DNA from: WRMR01 sp031548645
Lineage (GTDB): Bacteria; Planctomycetota; Planctomycetia; Pirellulales; Thermoguttaceae
Direction: 5' to 3'
Assembly: GCA_031548645.1 (NCBI GenBank)
Contig: JAVBQX010000114.1
Location: 1-12,623 of the forward strand
DNA: 12,623 nt
The position numbers were made by a program, and so were the translations under genes. The notes beneath the pieces are model-generated. The model worked only from the letters and a program-made list of their open reading frames with translations. It was not told the DNA's origin and did not search any database. Below are positions 6,355 through 12,623 of the stretch, piece by piece. The first letter of the stretch is position 1. Each line of letters opens with the position of its first letter.

Positions 6355-7425
6355 ATGAACCGAATTTTCATTCATTACGGCACGCAAATGTCGGAAATGA
6401 CCTACGCCTTGATGCAGGCGGCGAACGTTTCCGCGAAACTCAAGCCGTCGATGCGTGTCGTCATCAAGCCGAATCTCGTCGTGTCGCGTCCGGCCGATGA
6501 CGGGGCGACGACGCATCCCGAAATCATCGAAGGGATCATCCGTTATCTCAAGGATCACGGCATCGACGGCATCACCATCGCCGAAGGGGCCTGGGTCGGC
6601 GATTCCACCGAACGGGCATTCAAAAATTGCGGCTTCACGACGTTATCAAAAACCTACGGCGTCCAATTGGTCGACACCAAAAAAGACCGCGTCGTCAAAA
6701 AATCGTCGCGCGGTTTTGAAATCGGGCTGTGCGAAACGGTCGTCAACGCCGATTATCTCATCAACGTGCCGGTTCTCAAGGGACACTGCCAAACGCTGAT
6801 GACCTGTTGCTTGAAGAATCTCAAAGGCTGCATTCCCGACGGCGAAAAGCGGCGGTTTCACACCTTGGGACTGCACCAACCGATCGCCGCTCTCGCGTCA
6901 TTGCTGAAGCCGGATTTGCACGTCGTCGACGGCATTTGCGGCGATCTTTCGTTTGAAGAAGGCGGGACGCCGATTGTGTCGAATCGCATTTTGCTCGGTT
7001 TCGATCCGGTGCTTCTCGACAGCTACGGGACGCAGCTCATGGGGTACAAGCCCAACGAAATCGAACACCTGCGACTTGCGAAAGAGTTCGGCGTCGGTCA
7101 ATATGCTACCGATGCAACGGAAATTTCAGAGATTGGCGCGGATGAACGTCCGAAAATCGACCTGAAACGCAATCCCGCAGCAAGGCAGTTTGCACAATGG
7201 ATTGATGAAGACGGCGCCTGCTCGGCCTGTTACGCGGCGTTGGTGTTCGCCTTGAACAAGGTGAAACCCTCAAAAACGATCGGCGAAATAAAAATCGGGC
7301 AGGGATTTCGGGGCAAAGCCTGCCCCGGCATCGGTGTCGGCAATTGCACGTCAGGTTGCGACATCAACGTCAAAGGCTGTCCGCCCAAAGCCGTTGACAT
7401 CGTCGAGCTATTGCGAGCGAAATAG
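6355..7425 (+). CDS. DUF362 domain protein with cysteine-rich C-terminus (putative Fe-S protein)
   Basis: The 356-residue protein fits the DUF362 family. It has the hallmark VVIKPNLV (35-42), a THPEII segment (53-58), an IAEG motif (75-78), and a central block LINVPVLKGH followed by the cysteine-containing LMTCCLKNLKG (148-158), then HVVDGICG (189-196) and FDPVLLDSYG (216-225). The last 75 residues hold C289-x2-C292, then C323, C331, C335 and C342 followed by PP. That is suggestive of an iron-sulfur site, though not the ferredoxin CxxCxxCxxxCP pattern. DUF362 proteins are cytoplasmic and of unsettled function, sometimes linked to redox steps. The ATG at 6355 gives the expected family N-terminus; there is no ribosome site, but a promoter is placed for a leaderless message. 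It stands alone and converges on the chemoreceptor gene with 54 bases between the stop codons. Confidence 0.9.
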   Translation: MNRIFIHYGTQMSEMTYALMQAANVSAKLKPSMRVVIKPNLVVSRPADDGATTHPEIIEGIIRYLKDHGIDGITIAEGAWVGDSTERAFKNCGFTTLSKTYGVQLVDTKKDRVVKKSSRGFEIGLCETVVNADYLINVPVLKGHCQTLMTCCLKNLKGCIPDGEKRRFHTLGLHQPIAALASLLKPDLHVVDGICGDLSFEEGGTPIVSNRILLGFDPVLLDSYGTQLMGYKPNEIEHLRLAKEFGVGQYATDATEISEIGADERPKIDLKRNPAARQFAQWIDEDGACSACYAALVFALNKVKPSKTIGEIKIGQGFRGKACPGIGVGNCTSGCDINVKGCPPKAVDIVELLRAK

Positions 7426-7479
7426 ACCTGGCCGTCTGAAAAACAAAGGTCAGGTGTTGTCGATTCTGCAAATTTTGCG

Positions 7480-9888
7480 TCACACTTTCGACATTTGCTG
7501 GACCAGTTGACTCAGCTTGCCGACGGCCTTGTTCAGTTCCGACGCGGAAGCGGCCGTCTGGTGCGCCGCGGAGGAATTCTGCTGCGTGACGTTGCTCACG
7601 ATTTTCAGCCCGGTATCGACTTCCTGCACGTTCCGCGTCTGCGTTTCAGAGGAAATCGCGATTTCCGAAACCAGGCCGGTCGTTTGGGACACGAGTTCCA
7701 CGATCCGGTTGAGCGCGTCGGCGGTGTGATTCGCGATGTTGACGCCTTCGTCGATCTTCTGGTTGCTCACCATGATCATGTCTTCCGTTTCATGGGCCGC
7801 CTTCGCGCTCCGCGCGGCCAAGTTTCGCACCTCTTCCGCGACGACGGCGAAACCTTTTCCGTGAACTCCCGCCCGGGCGGCTTCGACGGCGGCGTTGAGC
7901 GCCAGCAGGTTCGTCTGGAAGGCGATTTCGTCAATCGATTTGACGACCTGCTGCGTATTTCTGGCGTTGTCGCTGATATGGCGCATGGATTCCACCATCT
8001 GCCGCATTTGTTTCTGCCCGTCCATGGCGGCGTTTTCCACGTCGCGCGTGATGCGGTTCGTGTCCTGGGCCCGCGACGCGTTTTGCGATGCCATGTTGCT
8101 CATTTCCCCGATCATGGCGACGATCTCGCTCAGCGATTCCGTCTGTTTTTCCGAACCGACGGAAAGATGATCGGCCGCGGAGGTGATTTCCGAGGTCCCG
8201 TTTTGCGTCACGTCGACGACGCGTTTGACTTCGCTGACCATCTTGAAGATGTTTTCGCGGTTGGAGACGTCCTGCAGAAATTCGACGAACCCGATACGGT
8301 TGCCGCGTTGGTCGCGGAGAACGTCGGCGTGAATTTCCCAAACGGTATCGTGCAGTTGCGTCATGGATTTGCGAGAGGTTTCTTTGCCGCTCGTGTTCGC
8401 CACGTCATGAACGATTTCATATATTCCGTCGTTCCATGCGTCACGGACGGAGTGTCCGAGAACCTCGTTTTCCGGTTTCTTCATCAAATCGAACGATTTC
8501 CTGTTCAGGAACGTCATGCGGAAATCGTTGTCGAGCACGATGAAGGGCGAATCCGCCGTGTCGAGAATCTGCCGGTACCAATGGTCGCGGGCGAGAATCG
8601 AACGGTTAACCATCCCGGCGAAAAGAATCCCGATCACCGAAGCCGCCAACAACACGATGCCGCCGATCAACAGCGTTTTCCGAAGCGTCGCCGCGACCAG
8701 CGTTTTATTGCTTTCCTCCATCTTTTTCGAGCGATGGTCGGATTCGTTGTACAGGTTGTTGCCGATTTCCTTGACGTCGTTCAACGTGTCGTTGGTCGCG
8801 GCCATCATTTTATTGCGGGCGTTCATCACCTGGTCGAAATCCGCCAGCACGATGACGGTCCACTTGTCGGGCGAATTTCCGATTTGCATCGTCACGTGAT
8901 ATTTCAGGACATCCTGCCCCGTGCCGAACGCCTTGTCGTTGTAAAAACCGTCTTCGCCGGCGTGAACCAGTTTTTTCGCCTCTTCCGTTCCGGGAATGTC
9001 ATCCAGGTCCTGCATCAGCAAGTCCGAATTGCTGGAAACGGCCGCGATGACACCGCCCGGCGACACCAACATGACGTAACCGGTTTCATACGGCTTGTAG
9101 CCGGCGATCATTTCCGAAAGATCGGCGATGGAAATGTCGGCGCCCATGACGCCGAGCACCTTGTCATTTTCAATGAACGGGATGCAAAACGAGGTCATCT
9201 GCACCGGCGGCGTCATCGTCTCTTCGAGATACGGTTCCATGATCCATTCTTTGGCGGTCGTTTTCGGCAGTTGGTAGTAATCTTCGACGGCCGTTTCCTC
9301 CGGAACGATGAATTCGGATTCAATATTGGAATCCTGATCCCGGAAATACCAGATGGAATACCGCCCGGTGGGGTTTACTTCGGGCCCCTCTTTACCATCT
9401 TCGACATAAACATGTTCCTTGTCCCGGTGGTCATACGCTTCCGGTTCCCAGGCACACCAGATCGTTATGAAACCGGTGTTGTCCAGCAGGAATTGCTTAA
9501 GCATTCCGTTGGACACCTCGCGGTCGGGAGAATCGCCCCGCGATTGCAGGGTGTCACGATAACTGTGGACGAAATCCGCCGCGGTTCGGGTGTCGGCGAA
9601 ACGGGTCTCCAGTTTTGTCCGAATGTCATTCGCAACCGCTTGGCCGACAAGCCGCAGCTGCTCTTCGCCCATTTTCGTAGCAATATCTCCGGTCTCCGAG
9701 CTCATTTGGTCGATCCGGTCGAGCATCGCCATATTCTTTTCGTGTACAAAGCCAATCGTGGAAACGAATTCCGTATTGATGGCGTTGGTGGTCTTTTTCA
9801 TGTCATTCATGAAAAAAGAGATCAAAACGCCTACGATCAAAATCGAGAGCCCGATAAACCCAGTGATTAATAATCGCCCGATATTCAT
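7480..9888 (-). CDS. Methyl-accepting chemotaxis protein with Cache and PAS domains
   Basis: A chemoreceptor of 802 residues. Membrane helix 1 is at about 7-27; a long extracytoplasmic region at about 28-402 looks like a double Cache ligand-binding domain (typical DYYQLPK, EPYLEE and GVMGADISI segments at 203-254); membrane helix 2 is at about 405-427. A PAS domain follows directly (about 434-542, SPFIVLDNDF to FLQDVSN), with no HAMP domain recognisable between. Residues 545-802 are the coiled-coil signalling domain with the conserved tip IDEIAFQTNLLALNAAVEAA (652-671) and GKGFAVVAEEVRNLA (677-691), where CheA and CheW bind. There is no C-terminal NWETF-type pentapeptide. The start is the ATG at 9888, with AGGAAA seven bases upstream (9896-9901); an in-frame TTG at 9909 overlaps that ribosome site and is unlikely. 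No che genes are nearby, so it is an orphan receptor. The ligand is unknown. Confidence 0.95.
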   Translation of the reverse strand: MNIGRLLITGFIGLSILIVGVLISFFMNDMKKTTNAINTEFVSTIGFVHEKNMAMLDRIDQMSSETGDIATKMGEEQLRLVGQAVANDIRTKLETRFADTRTAADFVHSYRDTLQSRGDSPDREVSNGMLKQFLLDNTGFITIWCAWEPEAYDHRDKEHVYVEDGKEGPEVNPTGRYSIWYFRDQDSNIESEFIVPEETAVEDYYQLPKTTAKEWIMEPYLEETMTPPVQMTSFCIPFIENDKVLGVMGADISIADLSEMIAGYKPYETGYVMLVSPGGVIAAVSSNSDLLMQDLDDIPGTEEAKKLVHAGEDGFYNDKAFGTGQDVLKYHVTMQIGNSPDKWTVIVLADFDQVMNARNKMMAATNDTLNDVKEIGNNLYNESDHRSKKMEESNKTLVAATLRKTLLIGGIVLLAASVIGILFAGMVNRSILARDHWYRQILDTADSPFIVLDNDFRMTFLNRKSFDLMKKPENEVLGHSVRDAWNDGIYEIVHDVANTSGKETSRKSMTQLHDTVWEIHADVLRDQRGNRIGFVEFLQDVSNRENIFKMVSEVKRVVDVTQNGTSEITSAADHLSVGSEKQTESLSEIVAMIGEMSNMASQNASRAQDTNRITRDVENAAMDGQKQMRQMVESMRHISDNARNTQQVVKSIDEIAFQTNLLALNAAVEAARAGVHGKGFAVVAEEVRNLAARSAKAAHETEDMIMVSNQKIDEGVNIANHTADALNRIVELVSQTTGLVSEIAISSETQTRNVQEVDTGLKIVSNVTQQNSSAAHQTAASASELNKAVGKLSQLVQQMSKV

Positions 9889-10224
9889 GTCATTATTTCC
9901 TGAGAGCAAGACAGTATTAGTTTTTCTTATCCAAGCTGTTCCCGAAGAACGCCGTGCAAAAATCTAGCTTGCCATTTCAGTCACAGGAAAAGATTGACGC
10001 TAAATTGATCAAGAAATCGCCCAATACGACGATTATAGTGTTTATGTCGATTTGATTTTAACGATTTTTTCAGAGAAACCGATACATGGCAAGGGAGATC
10101 AAATTGCCGCATGCCCAACAAACCGGTTGTTTTCAAGAATATTGCGCAACGTCAATCCGGCAACCCGATTAGAGAAATCCCCATTCTCAACGCAAAAACG
10201 AATATCGTGTCAACAACAAAGGAT
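9889..10224. other. Intergenic region upstream of the chemoreceptor gene
   Basis: These 336 bases lie between the stop of the glycosyltransferase gene and the start of the chemoreceptor gene, both on the minus strand. They hold a candidate promoter for the chemoreceptor (10032-10061) and its ribosome site (9896-9901). I found no intrinsic terminator for the glycosyltransferase: the only symmetry is a weak AACAAACCGGTTGTT near 10117-10131 without a T-run. A plus-strand frame at 10052-10273 runs into the glycosyltransferase gene and resembles nothing I know. Confidence 0.5.
10032..10061 (-). promoter_or_regulatory. Candidate sigma-70 promoter of the chemoreceptor gene
   Basis: On the minus strand a perfect TATAAT (10032-10037) is preceded after 18 bases by TTAAAA (10056-10061, four of six -35 bases) in an AT-rich stretch. 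Transcription would start near 10025, giving a leader of about 137 bases. Many motility genes use sigma-28 instead; I see no sigma-28 motif here. The call is by consensus match only. Confidence 0.5.
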
Positions 10225-11313
10225 TCAAGACGCAGATCGCGCATTCTCTTTATCACTGAGAGAAATCGGGTAAACCTCGGGAATGGCATCCTTGGAAACA
10301 GACAATTGATTGGTGTCTTCCGCAATGGCTCCCGTTTCAACCCCGATCCGCTCCTGTACGACATAAAGCGGTCGCTGTTTTGTTTCCATATAGATTTTCC
10401 CGATGTATTCGCCAATGACACCGAGCGAAATGAGCTGGACTCCGCCTAAAAGCAAAACCGTGATGATCAATGTCGGCCAGCCCGGCGTTTGCAGCCCAAG
10501 GAAAATCGTTTCAAAAAGCACGTAACAGGCGTAAAAGATGCTGAGCGAGGCGACCATCAAACCAAGATAGGTGATCCAGCGAAGCGGCTTGGTCGAAAAT
10601 CCGGTGATGCCGTCAATGGCGAAAGCGATCATTTTTCGCAACGTGTATTTGGAAGTTCCTGCAGCCCTTGGATTTGCGGTATACGGAATTCCGGTCTGAC
10701 GAAAACCAAGCCAGCTCACCATGCCTCGAACAAAACGTGAACGTTCCTGCATTTCACCGAGGGAATCGACGACTTTACGGTCCATGAGTCGAAAATCCGC
10801 CGCCCCGGGAATGAAACTCGTGTCGGAAATGCGGTTCAGGAAGGAATAAAACCATTGGGAGGTTTTCTTTTTGAACCAACCGATTTCCTCGCCGTAGGAA
10901 CGGACCGTGTAGACGACATGATTGCCTTCCCGCCAGAGCGAAATCATTTGCGGAATCATTTCCGGCGGATGTTGCAAATCCGCGTCCATGATAATGACGG
11001 CATCGCCCAACGCATGGTTGCTTCCGGCGGTAATCGCGATTTGATGGCCGAAATTCCTCGCAAAATTGATCACGCCGACATGGGAATCACGTTCCGAAAG
11101 CCGTCGCAGGATTTCCATCGACCGGTCACGGCTGCCGTCATTGACGAAAATCAATTCCCAATCGATTTCCAGCGCATTCAGTTGCCGCGAAACGGCGTCG
11201 TAGAACGCGTCCAGCGATTCCTCCTCATTATATACCGGCACGACCACGGAAATGAGAGCGGACGAGGTTTTCGTTTTCAGTAATTGGTTCGATAACGGCT
11301 TTGAGCTTGACAT
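10225..11313 (-). CDS. Membrane-anchored family 2 glycosyltransferase, GtrB / polyprenyl-phosphate type
   Basis: The 362-residue protein has a GT-A catalytic domain: SVVVPVYNEE at 22-31, the nucleotide-binding FVNDGSRD at 56-63, and MDADLQHPPE (109-118) holding the metal-binding DAD. Two C-terminal membrane helices follow (about 246-270 and 281-303), then the family signature GEYIGKIYMETKQRPLYVVQ (301-320). This layout matches GtrB/YfdH-like enzymes, which transfer a sugar from a nucleotide donor to undecaprenyl phosphate at the inner membrane for later use in surface glycans. The donor sugar cannot be read from sequence. I chose the ATG at 11313 because AAGGAAG lies just upstream (11317-11323); the frame extends to an ATG at 11388 without a ribosome site. 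The last ~40 residues are polar and not conserved as far as I can tell. No GtrA flippase or other glycan gene is in the window. Confidence 0.92.
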   Translation of the reverse strand: MSSSKPLSNQLLKTKTSSALISVVVPVYNEEESLDAFYDAVSRQLNALEIDWELIFVNDGSRDRSMEILRRLSERDSHVGVINFARNFGHQIAITAGSNHALGDAVIIMDADLQHPPEMIPQMISLWREGNHVVYTVRSYGEEIGWFKKKTSQWFYSFLNRISDTSFIPGAADFRLMDRKVVDSLGEMQERSRFVRGMVSWLGFRQTGIPYTANPRAAGTSKYTLRKMIAFAIDGITGFSTKPLRWITYLGLMVASLSIFYACYVLFETIFLGLQTPGWPTLIITVLLLGGVQLISLGVIGEYIGKIYMETKQRPLYVVQERIGVETGAIAEDTNQLSVSKDAIPEVYPISLSDKENARSAS

Positions 11314-11633
11314 GGGCTTCCTTGCACTTGGCGATCCTTCTTTTTCCCTGCAAAATCGGGGTGATATTATTGTCATTCCGAGGATCATCGCCGATTATGG
11401 CTTATTTTGTGCAAAAATTACCAAAAAATCCGTTTCGCGGCAAGATCAATATCCCGAAATAGGCCGAATTCGTAATCGGGTAATTTGATTTTTAAAGTCC
11501 GGGCGTACATCCCATGATTGATTTGTCACCTACCTGTCGGTTATAATGAAATGAAATGTTTGATTCTCGGGCAGAAAAGCCGTCGATTCCGGATCGACTC
11601 GCCAGCACATCATCAATAACGGAAGGAATGTAA
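11314..11633. other. Divergent intergenic region between the glycosyltransferase and TIM-barrel genes
   Basis: These 320 bases lie between two divergent genes. The right part holds the promoter (11518-11547) and leader of the plus-strand TIM-barrel gene. For the minus-strand glycosyltransferase only a weak match is seen (TTGGTA, 19 bases, CATAAT near 11395-11430). The leader contains a small hairpin, GTCGAT/ATCGAC around five bases (11582-11598), and a 22-codon frame (11551-11619) without a ribosome site. I recognise no riboswitch or RNA gene. Confidence 0.5.
11518..11547 (+). promoter_or_regulatory. Candidate sigma-70 promoter of the TIM-barrel gene
   Basis: TTGATT (11518-11523, four of six -35 bases) is followed after 18 bases by a perfect TATAAT (11542-11547). 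Transcription would start near 11554, giving a leader of about 80 bases that contains a small hairpin and the ribosome site. A second -35-like TTGTCA at 11523-11528 is only 13 bases from the -10 box and is too close to serve. Confidence 0.55.
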
Positions 11634-12623
11634 ATGACGACGCACAAGCACTCGTTTCCCAAATTACACAACGCGGCATGGCCGGGAGTGGTCGGCAAAG
11701 GCGCGCCCGGCGCGGAGCCCTGTATCGACGTCGACACCATGCTGGATTTGACCGCCGCGGCGGAAGTCGATGGCGTGAAATTTGACGGTTTCGACCTGTA
11801 CCTGTCCGAGCCGCACTTCAATATCGACGGCACGGACGACGACATCAAACAGCTTGCCGACAAGGCCCGGTCGCGAAATCTCGTCGTGGGTTCGGTCGTC
11901 GCGCCGATTTGGGGTGGAACCGGCGGCGGGTCGGCGTTTGGCGATGCCGTGGAACGGGACAAATTTCTCGCCCAGGTCAAAAAAGCCTGTCACGTCGCCG
12001 CCCGGCTTCGCGAATTGGGGGCGCGGCCCTACGGCGCGGTGCGGGTCGATTCGTCCGGCGGCGTCGAGGATTGGGCCAAAGACCCGGCCGCCAACCAAAA
12101 GCGGCTCACGGAGACCATGCGGGAAGCCTGCAACATCGCGGCCGATTTCAAAGAGGTCATCGTCGCCGAAGGCGAAATCTGCTGGGGCGGCATGCAAAGC
12201 TGGCGGCTCATGCTCGAACTGCTCGAAGCGGTCGATCAGCCGGAACGCTTCGGCTTCCAGGCGGACATGTCGCACACGCTGCTCTATTTGATGGGCTACA
12301 ACAGCCCGGAAGACCGGCTGCTGCCTGAAATGTTCGATTGGGAAAACCGCGTCGGGTTCGATGCCGCGTACAAAAAAATGGTCGACAAACTGCGTCCCTG
12401 GACGCTGGATTTTCACGTCGCCCAGAATGACGGGACGGTTTTCGGCAGCGGCGACCACGACAAGACGGGCCGGCATTGCCTGCCGAAGGACCCGAACGGC
12501 AAGCTGGACATCGCCCATTACGCCGGTTTTTGGCTCCGCGACGAAAACGGCAGACTGACGAAAAAAATCCGCCATCTCTGCTGGGACGGCTGCATGTTTT
12601 CCAACGACACCATGTTCAACCCG
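11634..12623 (+). CDS. Sugar phosphate isomerase/epimerase-like TIM-barrel protein, 3' end outside window
   Basis: An open frame of 330 codons runs without a stop to the window edge. The start is well supported: GGAAGGA (11621-11627) lies six bases before the ATG. The protein resembles the xylose-isomerase-like TIM-barrel family (AP endonuclease 2 fold), cytoplasmic proteins that often isomerise or epimerise sugars using a metal ion. Candidate metal ligands sit at barrel-strand ends: E179/E181 in VIVAEGEICW, D211 and H214 in FQADMSHTLL, and H261 in TLDFHVAQNDG. A distinctive block GDHDKTGRHCLPKDPNGKLD (273-292) and HYAGFWLR are, from memory, typical of a planctomycete subgroup of this family. 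The missing C-terminus is probably short, since the readable part is already near the family length. The substrate is unknown and no sugar catabolic neighbours are visible. Confidence 0.85.
   Translation, partial: MTTHKHSFPKLHNAAWPGVVGKGAPGAEPCIDVDTMLDLTAAAEVDGVKFDGFDLYLSEPHFNIDGTDDDIKQLADKARSRNLVVGSVVAPIWGGTGGGSAFGDAVERDKFLAQVKKACHVAARLRELGARPYGAVRVDSSGGVEDWAKDPAANQKRLTETMREACNIAADFKEVIVAEGEICWGGMQSWRLMLELLEAVDQPERFGFQADMSHTLLYLMGYNSPEDRLLPEMFDWENRVGFDAAYKKMVDKLRPWTLDFHVAQNDGTVFGSGDHDKTGRHCLPKDPNGKLDIAHYAGFWLRDENGRLTKKIRHLCWDGCMFSNDTMFNP

Noticed and set aside
7426..7479. Possible bidirectional terminator between the DUF362 and chemoreceptor genes
   Set aside because: Only a 5-base stem (ACCTG/CAGGT) with a 20-base loop and a tiny GCAAA/TTTGC palindrome are present; neither is followed by a proper T-run.
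7495..9870. A 791-codon plus-strand open frame covering almost the whole chemoreceptor gene
   Set aside because: The opposite strand encodes a complete chemoreceptor with Cache, PAS and signalling domains; this frame has a random-looking Arg/His/Val/Phe-rich composition and no domain.
10052..10449. Small plus-strand frames at 10052-10273 and 10111-10449 beside the glycosyltransferase
   Set aside because: They overlap the glycosyltransferase gene, lack convincing ribosome sites and show no similarity I know.
11551..11619. A 22-codon upstream frame in the leader of the TIM-barrel gene
   Set aside because: Its ATG lies at or before the predicted transcription start and has no ribosome site.
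11664..12575. A 303-codon minus-strand open frame under the TIM-barrel gene
   Set aside because: The plus-strand frame has a strong ribosome site and conserved family motifs; the minus-strand frame has no known motif.

Overview
The window looks like a piece of a moderately GC-rich bacterial chromosome. The best guess is a member of the Planctomycetota or a close PVC-group relative. The pointers are a secretin-domain protein with a Pro/Thr/Ser-rich tail (edge of window to 1008), a 'sugar phosphate isomerase/epimerase' TIM-barrel protein of a kind common in planctomycetes (from 11634), and a long imperfect palindrome carrying a GAGCGTGAGCGAC-type core between kdpA and kdpB. The assignment rests on remembered family distribution, not on a search, and no rRNA or tRNA is present to confirm it.

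Layout. 1-1008 (+): secretin-like envelope protein, probably missing its N-terminus at the window edge. 1056-4923 (-): kdpA and kdpB, the ion channel subunit and P-type ATPase subunit of the high-affinity K+ pump, with a plausible promoter at 4988-5015. They are separated by a 112-base gap filled by a long hairpin. kdpC does not follow kdpB, because the convergent secretin gene lies there, and kdpF, kdpD and kdpE are also absent. 5101-5128: a near-perfect hairpin plus T-run that terminates the next minus-strand gene. 5169-6044 (-): a secreted protein with two tandem cystatin-like repeats, each carrying the QVVAG loop of cysteine-protease inhibitors. 6355-7425 (+): a DUF362 protein with a cysteine-rich C-terminus, apparently expressed from a leaderless mRNA. 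7480-9888 (-): a membrane chemoreceptor with a Cache sensor and an internal PAS domain. 10225-11313 (-): a GtrB-type membrane-anchored family 2 glycosyltransferase. 11634 to the end (+): the TIM-barrel protein, cut by the window edge.

The genes do not form one pathway. Apart from kdpAB they are single-gene units with their own control signals. Three stretches of just over 300 bases (6045-6354, 9889-10224, 11314-11633) hold promoters and leaders but no convincing genes. The parts most worth a second look are the tandem cystatin-like secreted protein, the kdpAB pair lacking kdpC, the hairpin between kdpA and kdpB, and the leaderless DUF362 gene. No CRISPR array, insertion sequence, phage gene or RNA gene was recognised.
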